From assembly GCF_003751385.1 (NCBI RefSeq), contig NZ_RJVA01000011.1:254412-318411 (forward strand): DNA of 64,000 bases. The letters run 5' to 3'. The stretch is from Desulfosoma caldarium. Its GTDB lineage: Bacteria; Desulfobacterota; Syntrophobacteria; Syntrophobacterales; DSM-9756. Position 1 is the first letter of the stretch; each line of letters begins with the position of its first letter. Positions 1 through 8,159 of the stretch are shown piece after piece. Under the pieces are notes generated by a model that worked only from the letters and a program-made list of their open reading frames with translations, had not been told where the DNA came from and did not search any database. The position numbers and the translations under genes were made by a program.

Positions 1-592
1 CGGCAGTCACCACGGGCGTGAAATCCTTAATGATCCCTGCCTTTTCTCGAGCAATGGCCGACAAGGTGGATCCCAAAAACTCCTGGTGATCCATGGCCAC
101 GTTGGTGATGATGGCAACGTGCGGGCGAACCACGTTGGTGGCGTCCAGGCGCCCTCCCATGCCCGTTTCAATGATGCCCCAGTCCACACCTTCCTGCGCG
201 AAATAGTGAAAGGCCATGGCCGTCACCGCTTCAAAAAAGGTCGGCCATTCTTCCCCCTCAACCACCTCCATCACGTCCTGAAACACCTGAAAGATGCGTT
301 CCGCCGGCGATTCTTCATCGTTGATGCGAAACCGCTCCGTGAAACGCACCAGGTGGGGGGACGTGTAGAGACCGACACGTAGGCCGTGCCGTGTGAGAAT
401 GGAGGAAAGTATCGCGGCCGTGGATCCCTTGCCGTTGGTGCCCGCGATGTGAATTGAGCGAAACCGACGGTGAGGATTTCCCAGGCGTTCCAAAAGGTTT
501 TCCGTTCGGTTGAGACCAAATTTGATGCCCACCTTTTGAAGGTGGCACAGGAAATCCACCGCGGATGCAAAATCGACCGCCGAGCGTGTCAT
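1..592 (-). CDS. folC: Bifunctional folylpolyglutamate synthase / dihydrofolate synthase, C-terminus cut by window edge
   Basis: Adds glutamate to folates (and dihydropteroate in the bifunctional form) in the cytoplasm. About 197 N-terminal residues are present; the frame is still open at base 1, so more than half of a normal protein of about 430 residues lies outside. Near residue 45 the Mur-ligase-type P-loop reads HIAGTNGKGST, followed by YTSPHLVRF, GMGGRLDATNVV and TNVAMDHQEFLG, all FolC signatures. The ATG at 592 is directly preceded by an in-frame GTG at 595, and an in-frame TAG lies 12 codons upstream, so the start is uncertain by only a few codons. Family assignment is firm; mono- versus bifunctionality cannot be decided here. 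Confidence 0.93.
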   Translation of the reverse strand, partial: MTRSAVDFASAVDFLCHLQKVGIKFGLNRTENLLERLGNPHRRFRSIHIAGTNGKGSTAAILSSILTRHGLRVGLYTSPHLVRFTERFRINDEESPAERIFQVFQDVMEVVEGEEWPTFFEAVTAMAFHYFAQEGVDWGIIETGMGGRLDATNVVRPHVAIITNVAMDHQEFLGSTLSAIAREKAGIIKDFTPVVTA

Positions 593-1113
593 CACCGTGT
601 GCTCTGGATTGTGCCCTTCGTGTGCCTATGCACCAAATTCACCCCGCCCTCCTAAGCCGGGGCGAGCTTTCTTTGCGCGGCGCCGTGACGCGCCCGCCTT
701 TCTCGCAGCAGGTCCAAGCAGGACCTCAAGGTGTTATGCCTGAGGAGCGCCGCCGGACTTCATAAAGCTTAACGGCTTTCGCCGCTTCGAAAGTTCACCT
801 TCTCGAACCGCATCCATACCTAGCACAGTTTGCAGGGCGATAAAAGACATGAAAGAGGAGACGGTCCGGTGCCCAGCCTAAGGGCCGAAGCCCACGCTCT
901 TGTTCGCGAGACCCGGCGATTTTTCGCACGCCGGGTCAACTCACCGGAGTCAATCCCACGGCGTCGGACTAGGCATCACCCTTGATCGCGTTCGAAAAGG
1001 TCGAATGAGGGAGCAACGCACGCCGCACAATTCTGTCATCCTTTGCTCCATTGCAGAAGATGAAGCCATGAATTCCTTCTGGGACAGGCTTCACTCCGCG
1101 CAGGTCTCGGCCC
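593..1113. other. Intergenic region with one inverted repeat, no gene seen
   Basis: No reading frame here has a ribosome binding site, a family motif or codon use like the neighbours. The one clear structure is an 8-bp perfect inverted repeat, ACCCGGCG (911-918) and CGCCGGGT (929-936), around a 10-nt loop. No U-tract follows on either strand, so it is not called a terminator. It separates the folC start from the 3' end of the XRE-cupin gene. Confidence 0.6.
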
Positions 1114-1722
1114 TCATGTGGGCCGTGGCGAATAGAGCACCGCCACGGCTTTGGCGGGCTTGTCTCCCGCGCATCGAAAACTGTGGCTGATGTCCGAATC
1201 CAGGTAAATGCTGTCTCCCGGATGCAGAATCTCCACCCGATCGATCGTGCGAAACTCCACTTCTCCTTCCAGAATGTAGAGAAATTCCTCCCCTTCATGG
1301 CTTTGAAAGACCATCTGATCCGCTGCGTGCAAAGGAAATTCCACCAAAAAAGGCTCCATGTGCTTGGACCTTTTGCGAAATTCCAAAGATTCGTAGATGT
1401 AGTGGCTTTCCCCTTTGCTCTGATGAGGCCGCCTCTCCAGCCGAGACCGATCTTCGGGCCGTGTGATGGAAATCTTTTGGTCGGTTTCCTGTTCTTGAAA
1501 GAAATGGGCGAGGGTCACGTTGAGGGCGCGGGCCAGTTTCATGAGTGTGGCAATGGGCGGGACCACGTGATCGTTTTCTATCTGCGAGAGAAAAGGCTTG
1601 GATAAGCCCGTCTTTTGCGCAAGGTCCTGAAGGGTGTACTTGTGTTGCTGGCGAAGTCCTCGCACTTTGTGCCCGATTTTCAACGCCTTCACAGCCAGGT
1701 GGATGTCGTCTTGTCTTGCCAT
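1114..1722 (-). CDS. XRE-family transcriptional regulator with C-terminal cupin sensor domain
   Basis: A 202-residue cytoplasmic regulator. Residues about 15-70 are an XRE helix-turn-helix (LAQKTGLSKPFLSQIEN, then SPATL-like VPPIATLMKLARALNV). Residues about 110-200 are a cupin_2 barrel (SHEGEEFLYILEGEVEF, LHPGDSIYLDSDISHSF). The HTH-plus-cupin architecture is a known regulator class that senses small molecules through the cupin. The ATG at 1722 is chosen because AAAGGAGG lies just upstream; the longer frame to 1812 has no such site. It is monocistronic, in the same direction as the cupin/ferredoxin operon but 228 bp beyond it. Target genes and ligand cannot be read from the sequence. Confidence 0.88.
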   Translation of the reverse strand: MARQDDIHLAVKALKIGHKVRGLRQQHKYTLQDLAQKTGLSKPFLSQIENDHVVPPIATLMKLARALNVTLAHFFQEQETDQKISITRPEDRSRLERRPHQSKGESHYIYESLEFRKRSKHMEPFLVEFPLHAADQMVFQSHEGEEFLYILEGEVEFRTIDRVEILHPGDSIYLDSDISHSFRCAGDKPAKAVAVLYSPRPT

Positions 1723-1950
1723 CGTGCCTCCTTTGTCCCAAGTTCCGTTGCAGTGCGGCATCGGCCCGAGGAGCATGTGTTGCGAAAAGATCTCGTGCGG
1801 AGGAGGAGACAAGATTGGGAAGTTGGGCCCCCATGCTCTTGAAGGTCCATTTTAGCGGAAAGTTAATTTGATGAGAACAAAAATTGTGACAGGGGCGAAG
1901 GAACCTGGAGGCATCTGGGCGTAGCGCCGTGGTGACGGCACGCGCGGTGT

Positions 1951-2274
1951 TTAGATGGGTGGCGCGATGGTCACCAGGACGCGCATGGGGGTTCGTGCCT
2001 GGACGCCATGGGGTTCGGCAATATTGCAGACCACAATATCCCCGGCCTTGGCGGGAAGGGTTTGTCCTTCCCCCGCGAGAAATTCTCCTTCGCCCTCGAG
2101 GACAATCAGGCTCACCTGCCCCTCGATGTCGTGGGCATGCAGGGGCAGACCTTGGCCCGGCAAGAAGTTGAAGTTCAGGATCTTAAAGTAAGGGGAATCG
2201 TGCACGAGCAGCCGTTTCATAGCCTTTTTCGAAAAATCGTTGGCTGTGAAGAGATTCATGTGCTTCATGGGCAT
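1951..2274 (-). CDS. Small single-domain cupin protein
   Basis: A 107-residue single cupin_2 domain. The metal-binding motif 1 is partly visible (PGQGLPLHAHDIEGQVSLIV) and motif 2 is PAKAGDIVVCNIAEPHG. The start at 2274 is preferred because AAGGA sits at good spacing before ATGCCC; an alternative ATG at 2304 overlaps the upstream stop as TGATG and would add ten residues. It is the last gene of a three-gene operon after the HD-domain and ferredoxin proteins. Such cupins often accompany iron-sulfur or hybrid-cluster-type redox genes, but substrate and activity are unknown. Confidence 0.8.
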   Translation of the reverse strand: MPMKHMNLFTANDFSKKAMKRLLVHDSPYFKILNFNFLPGQGLPLHAHDIEGQVSLIVLEGEGEFLAGEGQTLPAKAGDIVVCNIAEPHGVQARTPMRVLVTIAPPI

Positions 2275-2303
2275 TGTCCTTGATGGGGATGGTTCGTTGC
2301 GCA

Positions 2304-3089
2304 TCAGTCCTGGTTTGACGAGGTTTGAGGGCTGTTGTCGGGGATGATGGTTCGAGTTTCCAGCACGTCGCCTTGAATGCCGACGACCACTTCTTCCAGG
2401 GGCACTTTTTTACCCGCGTTTTCCATGCCTTTGCGGACCACGCCCAACAGGGCCGAACAGCACGGAACTTCCATGGACAGCACGGTGACGCGGCGAATGG
2501 CGTTGTGGGCAAAAATTTTGGCGAACCGTTCCGCGTAGTCCATAATGTTGTCAAACTTGGGGCATCCGATCATGACCACACGACCGTTAAGGAATTTTTC
2601 ATGAAAATTCGGCACGGCCACGGCGGTGCAATCGGCGGCCACCAGAAGATTCGCCTCTTGCAGAAAGGGGGCGTCAGGTGGAATGAGGCGAATCTGCACG
2701 GGCCAGTGGGACAGCGCCGATGCTGTGGAAGCGGGGTTAGGGTTGTGGAACGGAGCCGGCTCTTTCTTAAGCATGTGGATCTGATGCGACGGGCACTGAG
2801 GGACGGCGTGAAAGGTCCGGGCCTTTGCCGCTTGTCCGGCGTGCTTATGTTCCAGGTAGTGTTCCACGGCCTCGGGATCGAAGTCCTCGGCTTCCCTTTC
2901 AACAAGCTTCAAAGCGCCTTGAGGGCATTCGCCCAGGCAGGCGCCCAGGCCGTCGCAATAGGCTTCGGAGACCAGTGTGGCCTTACCGTCGATGATTTCG
3001 ATGGCGCCTTCAGCGCAGGAGATAACGCATTGGCCGCAGCCGTCACAGCGGTCCGGATCGATTTCGATGATTTTTCTGATCACTTTCAT
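2304..3089 (-). CDS. 4Fe-4S dicluster ferredoxin-domain protein with C-terminal unknown domain
   Basis: 261 residues. The N-terminal 60 residues are a two-cluster ferredoxin fold: C15-x2-C18-x2-C21-x3-C25 and a second set C45-x5-C51-x3-C55-P. The remaining 200 residues have no motif I can name, but include a conserved-looking stretch with MIGCPKFD and EVPCCSALLGV that adds further cysteines. Likely role is electron transfer in the cytoplasm. Similar ferredoxin proteins in Desulfovibrio sit beside the hybrid cluster protein; no hcp is visible here, so that link is inference. The RBS AAGGAGT precedes ATG 3089, and the gene ends in a TGATG overlap with an alternative start of the cupin. Confidence 0.85.
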   Translation of the reverse strand: MKVIRKIIEIDPDRCDGCGQCVISCAEGAIEIIDGKATLVSEAYCDGLGACLGECPQGALKLVEREAEDFDPEAVEHYLEHKHAGQAAKARTFHAVPQCPSHQIHMLKKEPAPFHNPNPASTASALSHWPVQIRLIPPDAPFLQEANLLVAADCTAVAVPNFHEKFLNGRVVMIGCPKFDNIMDYAERFAKIFAHNAIRRVTVLSMEVPCCSALLGVVRKGMENAGKKVPLEEVVVGIQGDVLETRTIIPDNSPQTSSNQD

Positions 3090-3142
3090 GATGCGGACTC
3101 CTTTGAGCTAGACCTAGGATGAATGAATCGCGAGGGTGTCCG

Positions 3143-3844
3143 TCAGACTTTTTCGCCGCGCATAAGGCGTTCGGCCAGGGATCGTGCCGTTTCCGTAAGG
3201 AAGTCTTTCGACATGGTTTCCCGTTGAAACTCGGCCTCTTCGGGATGTTTGGCCACGATTTCCTCCAATTCGGCCAGGCGATGGGCGTCTCGAAGACACT
3301 GTTCATTAAGGCTTCCCTGGCCGCTGGAGTGGGCTATGGCGTCGATGACGGCGCAGACTTCGTCCACCAGGTCCGGGCGGGCTCCCAACCGAAAAAGCAG
3401 TTCTTTGGCCTTTGTGGAAGCCGGGTCCGGTGTTCCATTGGGCGTCACTTCGTGAAGCAGGGCGGCGATCAGCACCACCGCGGGATCGGCCCCCACGGGG
3501 ACGGCCAGTTTCTCCGCGTAGCGGGCCACTCGGCCCGCATGGGCGATGCGTTTGAAATCGCGTCCGAAGTTTTTTTTCATTTCCACGGCCACTCGGTCCT
3601 TTAGAAGATTTTCCCTTTGTGCCAGCAGCTCCGGCGGAAGATCTCCCAGGCACTGGTCGGCAAACTTGCAATAGGCCGCGCAACCAAAGTCCATGCGAGG
3701 GTTCACGAACTTATGGCCGCATCGAGCGCACTTTCGGCTCGTTTCGTCCTTGAAGAATTCGACCGATTGTCCGCACTGTGGGCACTTGGCTTCAAAAATG
3801 GCCCCTGGTTTCCAGAACCGGCTATCTTGTCCGGGACATCTCAT
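3143..3844 (-). CDS. HD-domain protein with N-terminal zinc ribbon
   Basis: 233 residues. A zinc-ribbon-like module lies at residues 21-42 (CPQC, CARCG) with further cysteines at 55, 59 and 65. A helical HD-phosphohydrolase-like domain follows (H102 in IAHAGRVARYAEKLA; then ALLHEV at 129-133). The canonical His-Asp doublet is H131-E132 here, so the metal-binding Asp is conservatively replaced and activity is uncertain. The start ATG 3844 follows AAAGGAG. It is the first gene of the leftward HD/ferredoxin/cupin operon, 78 bp downstream of an FNR-like box, which suggests anaerobic or nitrosative control. Such domains are common in anaerobes; the substrate is unknown. Confidence 0.78.
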   Translation of the reverse strand: MRCPGQDSRFWKPGAIFEAKCPQCGQSVEFFKDETSRKCARCGHKFVNPRMDFGCAAYCKFADQCLGDLPPELLAQRENLLKDRVAVEMKKNFGRDFKRIAHAGRVARYAEKLAVPVGADPAVVLIAALLHEVTPNGTPDPASTKAKELLFRLGARPDLVDEVCAVIDAIAHSSGQGSLNEQCLRDAHRLAELEEIVAKHPEEAEFQRETMSKDFLTETARSLAERLMRGEKV

Positions 3845-3921
3845 GACGGCACTCCTTTCTCGCGGCTCGGCTCGTGGTGATGCTTGCAGCCATAATCTAA
3901 GACCCTGACATGGCTTTTGCC

Positions 3922-3935
3922 TTGATTTAAGTCAA
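3922..3935. promoter_or_regulatory. FNR/CRP-family palindromic box
   Basis: TTGATTTAAGTCAA matches the FNR half-site pattern TTGAT-N4-ATCAA with one mismatch. It lies in the divergent region between the leftward HD/ferredoxin/cupin operon (78 bp from its start codon) and the rightward TIGR02757 gene (62 bp from its start). Position suits regulation of either unit by an FNR- or HcpR-like factor, which is known for redox genes of this kind in sulfate reducers. The regulator itself is not in the window. Confidence 0.55.
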
Positions 3936-3997
3936 AACCGCCTTTTTTTGTAACACCTCCAGGCGAACTCCATAAGCGCTCTTGCCGTCAAGCCAAA

Positions 3998-4891
3998 ATG
4001 CATTACAAAGAAAGAGAACTTTTGAATGGCGACATCTTGTCAAGGCGATGGACGGGCAAGGCGGTGAAGGATTCTGAGCGTCTGAAGTTTTTTGTGGACT
4101 TTGTGTTTGAACGGTTTCATCGCCGGGATATGGTGCCGCCCGATCCACTTCAATGCGTCTATGCCTATGAAAGGCTTGAAGATCGGGAAGTGGCGGCTCT
4201 TCTCGCCGCCTCCCTTGCCGTGGGAAGAGCGCAGAGCATCGTTGACCAGGTGCAGGGCGTCCTCGAGCGACTGGGGAACAGCCCTGCGTTCTTTTTACGA
4301 AACGCCAATGCGGCCGATCTGATGGCGGTGTGCCGAGGATTCCGGTACCGGTTTTTTCATGAGGAGGATCTTCGATCGTTTTTGAAGAGTCTTTCCCATG
4401 TGCTTCGTACCTATGGATCGCTGGAATCGGCCATGGCGTCTTGTTTGAAGCGGAGTCGAGGGGACCTTGTGAAGGGCATCGATCTCTTTGCGGGACTTAT
4501 GACGCGTTCCGGCTCGGCCGAACCGCCGGCACGGCATCGACTGGTGGCCAGGCCGTCCTGCGGCAGTGCGTGCAAGCGATGGCACCTTTTTTTGCGCTGG
4601 CTTGTGCGCTGCGACGCCGTGGATCCCGGTGGATGGTCGTGCCTGCATCCAAGGGATCTCATGGTCCCTGTGGATACGCACATGCTGGCCATCGCCCAAA
4701 CCTGCGGCCTCACCCAGCGCCGGCATGCCGATATGAAGACCGCCATGGAGATCACTGAAGCGTTTCGGCGCCTGCAGCCCGAGGATCCTGTGCGGTATGA
4801 TTTTTCTTTGACACGAATGGCCATGAGGGAAAGAGAGCTTTTGGAAAAATGGTGGGAACTTTTCCAACATAGCAAAGGAGGCACGTCATGA
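3998..4891 (+). CDS. TIGR02757 family protein (DUF2400)
   Basis: 297 residues, near the usual length of the family. Recognised from an N-terminal DPLQCVYAYE...DREVAALLAASLAVGRA stretch and the C-terminal GSACKRWHLFLRWLVR, VDPGGW, LMVPVDTHM and PEDPVRYDFSLTRMAM blocks, which together define TIGR02757. The family has a DNA-glycosylase-like helical look, but no proven function. The first ATG is used; no convincing RBS separates it from later starts. The stop overlaps the start of the amino-acid-binding protein gene (ATGA), so these genes are translationally coupled, although no functional link is obvious. Confidence 0.88.
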   Translation: MHYKERELLNGDILSRRWTGKAVKDSERLKFFVDFVFERFHRRDMVPPDPLQCVYAYERLEDREVAALLAASLAVGRAQSIVDQVQGVLERLGNSPAFFLRNANAADLMAVCRGFRYRFFHEEDLRSFLKSLSHVLRTYGSLESAMASCLKRSRGDLVKGIDLFAGLMTRSGSAEPPARHRLVARPSCGSACKRWHLFLRWLVRCDAVDPGGWSCLHPRDLMVPVDTHMLAIAQTCGLTQRRHADMKTAMEITEAFRRLQPEDPVRYDFSLTRMAMRERELLEKWWELFQHSKGGTS

Positions 4892-5694
4892 GAAGAGCCC
4901 TGATCGTGGCGGTGATGATGGGCATGGTGTGGGCGTCGGTGGGCGCCCAAGCGGTGACGCCCCACGAAATTTTTCAGGCCAGCACCCTGAACCAAATCCT
5001 TCAGCGAGGCACCCTCATTGTGGGCATGGAGGTGGAGTACTACCCCTTTGAATATGCCGACACCAAGGGTGAACCCATGGGCTTTGATGTGGATCTGGCC
5101 AAGCTCATCGCGCAGGAGCTGGGCGTCAAACTGGAAATCAAGGACATGGAATGGACGGGTTTGATTCCGGCCCTTCAAAGTGGCAAGGTGGACTTGGTTA
5201 TTTCCGGCATGACGCGCACTTTGGAAAGGGCCAAGGCGGTCACCTTTACGGAACCTTACTTCACCACGGGCCTGTGTGTGCTGTTGAGCGCCAAGAGGGC
5301 CGCGGATGTTAGCTCCGTGGAGGATCTAAACGCTTCCGGACGCATTCTTGCCGTCAAAACAGGGACCACAGGAGACCTGGTGGCCACCAAACGCTTTCCC
5401 AACGCCACCATCAACCGGTTCAAAGATGAAACCGCCTGCGTGCGGGAAGTGGTGGAAGGGCGGGCCGATGCCTTCTTTTATGATCAGATTTCCATTGCCA
5501 AACACCACAGCCAGAACAAGAGCACCACGCGAGCCATTCTTGAGCCCTTTACCTATGAACCCTTTGCCATGGCCTTGCGCAAGGGGGACTTTGACTTTCT
5601 CAACTGGCTGAACACCTTTCTGGACACCATCAAAGGTGACGGCCGCTATGACGCGTTGTACAAGAAACACCTCGGAGCCGTGATCCATCCATGA
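4888..5694 (+). CDS. Amino-acid ABC transporter, periplasmic substrate-binding protein (family 3)
   Basis: 268 residues with a signal peptide at about 1-22 (hydrophobic core then GAQA cleavage region). The mature part is a family 3 solute-binding protein: GTLIVGMEVEYYPFEYAD, GFDVDLAKLIAQELGV, WTGLIPALQSGKVDLVISGMT and GTTGDLVATK. It would bind a polar amino acid in the periplasm and deliver it to the permease encoded directly downstream. RBS AAAGGAGG precedes the ATG, which overlaps the previous stop. It overlaps the permease start by four bases. The exact amino acid cannot be read from the sequence. Confidence 0.92.
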   Translation: MRRALIVAVMMGMVWASVGAQAVTPHEIFQASTLNQILQRGTLIVGMEVEYYPFEYADTKGEPMGFDVDLAKLIAQELGVKLEIKDMEWTGLIPALQSGKVDLVISGMTRTLERAKAVTFTEPYFTTGLCVLLSAKRAADVSSVEDLNASGRILAVKTGTTGDLVATKRFPNATINRFKDETACVREVVEGRADAFFYDQISIAKHHSQNKSTTRAILEPFTYEPFAMALRKGDFDFLNWLNTFLDTIKGDGRYDALYKKHLGAVIHP

Positions 5695-6431
5695 TGTATC
5701 GCATCGCTGTGCGCTGTCTTCTTGGGGCCTTGGTCGTTGCGACCTTGGCCCTTTTGTTGGGCGCTCTGGAATACCCTTGGAATTGGCGAGTTCCATGGCA
5801 GTATCGAAGCCTTTTTATCAAAGGGTTTGTTTACACACTGTGGATTTCCCTGGGTGCCATCGCCATGGGTTTTGTCATGGGTGTGGCCGGAGGGTTGGCT
5901 AGGGTTTCCAGGAACGAAATCCTTCGAGCCCTGGCGTCCTATTACGTGGAACTCTTTCGCGGCACCCCATTGCTGGTGCAGGTTTATATTTTCTATTTTT
6001 GCCTGGCCCCGGCCGTTCGCTATGACAATCCGTTTGTCATCGGCATGGTGACGCTGGCCTTCTTTTCCGGAGCGTACATTACAGAAATGGTACGGGCCGG
6101 CATTGAATCCATTGATCCGGGGCAAATCGAGGCGGCCAAATCCACGGGCCTCAGCGACCGTCAAACCATGCGCTACGTGGTGCTGCCTCAAGCTTTTCGG
6201 CGCATTATTCCACCGGTGACAGGACAATTCGTTTCCTTGATCAAGGATTCGTCGCTCTTGTCCGTTATTTCCGTGCGAGAACTGACCAAAGCCTCGGAAG
6301 TCATCAACGCCACCACCTACAAGACCTTCGAAGCCTACCTGCCCTTGGCGCTGCTTTACCTGGCCTTGACCTATCCCTTGTCCTACCTGACGCGAAAGCT
6401 GGAACAGATCCTAAGCAACGGAAAACCATAG
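5691..6431 (+). CDS. Amino-acid ABC transporter permease (HisM/GlnP family)
   Basis: 246 residues of inner-membrane permease with a leading TM (residues 8-24) and four to five more segments. The EAA coupling motif is clear (YITEMVRAGIESIDPGQIEAAKSTGLSD...VVLPQAFRRIIPP), as is the family signature ELFRGTPLLVQVYIFYF. Coupled to the binding protein by ATGA overlap. The usual GlnQ-type ATPase gene does not follow; the next gene is a glutaredoxin. The transporter therefore needs an ATPase encoded elsewhere. Function is secure at family level. Confidence 0.92.
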   Translation: MMYRIAVRCLLGALVVATLALLLGALEYPWNWRVPWQYRSLFIKGFVYTLWISLGAIAMGFVMGVAGGLARVSRNEILRALASYYVELFRGTPLLVQVYIFYFCLAPAVRYDNPFVIGMVTLAFFSGAYITEMVRAGIESIDPGQIEAAKSTGLSDRQTMRYVVLPQAFRRIIPPVTGQFVSLIKDSSLLSVISVRELTKASEVINATTYKTFEAYLPLALLYLALTYPLSYLTRKLEQILSNGKP

Positions 6432-6562
6432 CCGTTTGAAAAGACAGGCCCTGCGCCGCTTCCATTTCGCTCAACTTGCGTTGGACAACCTGGGCTTTTA
6501 TGTTAGAAGGGCCAGAGAAAAGATTTTGTCAACGGCTATGGATAGCAAGAAGGAGAAGTCGC

Positions 6563-6817
6563 ATGTCGGACAAACCGGTCAAGCTCTACGCACTGAGCAC
6601 CTGTATTCATTGTCGCCACACGAAGGATTTTCTCAACGAGTGCGGCGTCGCCTATGACTGTGTGGACGTGGATACTCTACAGGGCGAAGAACGCCAAGCG
6701 ATGATCGAAGAGGTTAAGCGTTTCAATCCGAACTGCACCTTTCCGACCATCCTTATTGGCGATAAGGTCATCGTGGGGTTTCGAAAGGATGAAATTCAGG
6801 AGGCTTTGAATCAATGA
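6563..6817 (+). CDS. Glutaredoxin-like protein
   Basis: 84 residues with a thioredoxin fold: LYALSTCIHC carries the redox pair C14-x2-C17, and FPTILIGDKVIVGF carries the cis-proline region. Start ATG 6563 is preceded by AAGGAGAAG; the longer frame upstream has no RBS. It overlaps the next gene (FTR catalytic subunit) by four bases, so the two are co-translated. The likely job is thiol-disulfide exchange, passing electrons from ferredoxin through the FTR subunit to target proteins. A clear paralogue lies at 23523-23813 beside the aldehyde oxidoreductase. Confidence 0.9.
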   Translation: MSDKPVKLYALSTCIHCRHTKDFLNECGVAYDCVDVDTLQGEERQAMIEEVKRFNPNCTFPTILIGDKVIVGFRKDEIQEALNQ

Positions 6818-7149
6818 CGGCCGCTGAGCTTTATGAAAAGCTTCGCCCCATTCAGGAAGCCAAAGGTTTCTACTTCAACCGAGATCTTGAGGGCATGACG
6901 TTGCCTCTTCTGGAAAGCCTTCTCATCAACAAAAACCGGTACGGGTACATGGTGTGCCCGTGCCGATTAGCGTCCGGTGACCGCGAAAAGGACCAGGACA
7001 TCATCTGCCCGTGCGCCTATCGAGATCCCGACGTGGCGGAATACGGCAGCTGCTACTGTGGCTTGTACGTGTCCCAGGCCTGGAATGAGGGAAAGATCCC
7101 TCGTGTGGTGGTTCCCGAAAGAAGACCCCCGGAAAAGATGTTTTTCTGA
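6814..7149 (+). CDS. Ferredoxin:thioredoxin reductase catalytic (beta) subunit
   Basis: 111 residues, the normal size of the FTR catalytic chain. The signature cysteines appear as CPC (48-50), CPC (65-67, in CPCAYRDPD) and CYC (80-82, in SCYCGLYVS), which hold the 4Fe-4S cluster and the active-site disulfide in the plant and cyanobacterial enzyme. No variable (alpha) subunit gene is near, as usual in anaerobes. The overlap with the glutaredoxin gene suggests that glutaredoxin is its partner rather than a thioredoxin. It would move electrons from reduced ferredoxin to protein disulfides in the cytoplasm. Confidence 0.93.
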   Translation: MTAAELYEKLRPIQEAKGFYFNRDLEGMTLPLLESLLINKNRYGYMVCPCRLASGDREKDQDIICPCAYRDPDVAEYGSCYCGLYVSQAWNEGKIPRVVVPERRPPEKMFF

Positions 7150-7156
7150 GATCAGG

Positions 7157-8134
7157 ATGAATTTGCCAATTCCATGGGTCATGGCTCCCATGGCCGATTT
7201 GACCCATGCGTGTTTTCGAGATCTGGTGGCGCAATGGGGTGGATGTGGACTTTACTTCACCGAAATGCTCAACGCCCGCATTGTGGCGTCTTCCCGTCCA
7301 GAAAAAGATCCTTACTGTGCCGCAGGCCTGAAGGATCGACCCCGTGCATGCCAAGTGGTGGGGGACGACCCTGTCGTGGTGGCCAAGGCCTTTGAAAAGT
7401 TGCAAGCTCTTGGCCGATTTGATGTTTTTAACTTCAATCTGGGCTGTTGCCGGGGCATGCCGGCTCGATACGGATGGGGGGCTGCTCTGTTGCAGCGTCC
7501 CCAACGAGTGCGTGAAATTCTCAGGGAAGCCCGGCGCGTGCTGGAAGGCCCGTTCATGGTGAAGATGAGGATTCCGGAAGGGCCCAACGAGACGGCGCAG
7601 CGGTGGGCGGAACTGTTGCACCGGTGCGGCGTGGATGCGGTGGTGTTACATGCCCGTTATCCACGGGACCTTTTCAAAAGGCCCGCGCGTTGGGATGTTT
7701 TGAAGCAGTGGAAGCGCCTTCTTGCCATACCCCTTATTGGAAACGGCGACGTGTTTTCACCCCAGGATGGGCTTCGCATGATGGAAGAGACAGGATGCGA
7801 TGGGGTGATGATTGGTCGAGCGGCCCTGATGCGTCCCTGGATTTTTTCGGATTTATGCCATCTTCGTGCCACGGGCACCCTTCCCGATCCCCCGAATGTG
7901 GCTCACGTGGTGGGACAATACGGACTTCTCCTTCGTCAACGCGTGCCAGAACGGGAAGCCGTGCGGCGTTTTCGCCATTTTGCCTTTTGGATCTGCCAGA
8001 ACTATTCTTACGGAGCCTACTACTACCACAAATCGTGCCGCGCTTCGACCTTGCAGGCCATGGTGGAAACCCTGCAGGGCTTCGTGTCCCGGGATTCTCT
8101 GCCCGACTATCCCGTTCGGCCCTTCATGATGTGA
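7157..8134 (+). CDS. tRNA-dihydrouridine synthase family flavoprotein
   Basis: 325 residues starting at ATG 7157, which has an AGG-type RBS (ATCAGG); the frame runs open 60 codons further upstream but that part overlaps the FTR gene in another frame. Dus hallmarks: VMAPMADLTHACFRDL at the N-terminus, FNFNLGCCRGMPARYGWGAALL with the catalytic Cys (97 or 98), VKMRIP, VVLHAR, PLIGNGDV and GVMIGRAAL for FMN phosphate binding. It would reduce uridine to dihydrouridine in the D-loop of tRNAs. The NLGCC segment, where most Dus have GCP, puts it in a divergent branch. It lies seven bases after the FTR gene. Confidence 0.87.
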   Translation: MNLPIPWVMAPMADLTHACFRDLVAQWGGCGLYFTEMLNARIVASSRPEKDPYCAAGLKDRPRACQVVGDDPVVVAKAFEKLQALGRFDVFNFNLGCCRGMPARYGWGAALLQRPQRVREILREARRVLEGPFMVKMRIPEGPNETAQRWAELLHRCGVDAVVLHARYPRDLFKRPARWDVLKQWKRLLAIPLIGNGDVFSPQDGLRMMEETGCDGVMIGRAALMRPWIFSDLCHLRATGTLPDPPNVAHVVGQYGLLLRQRVPEREAVRRFRHFAFWICQNYSYGAYYYHKSCRASTLQAMVETLQGFVSRDSLPDYPVRPFMM

Positions 8135-8159
8135 GGGGACTAGGAGTGGCGAGAACCTT

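Noticed and set aside
911-936. Eight-base inverted repeat as terminator
   Set aside because: No U-tract on either strand and no gene ending close by; kept only as a note in the intergenic entry.
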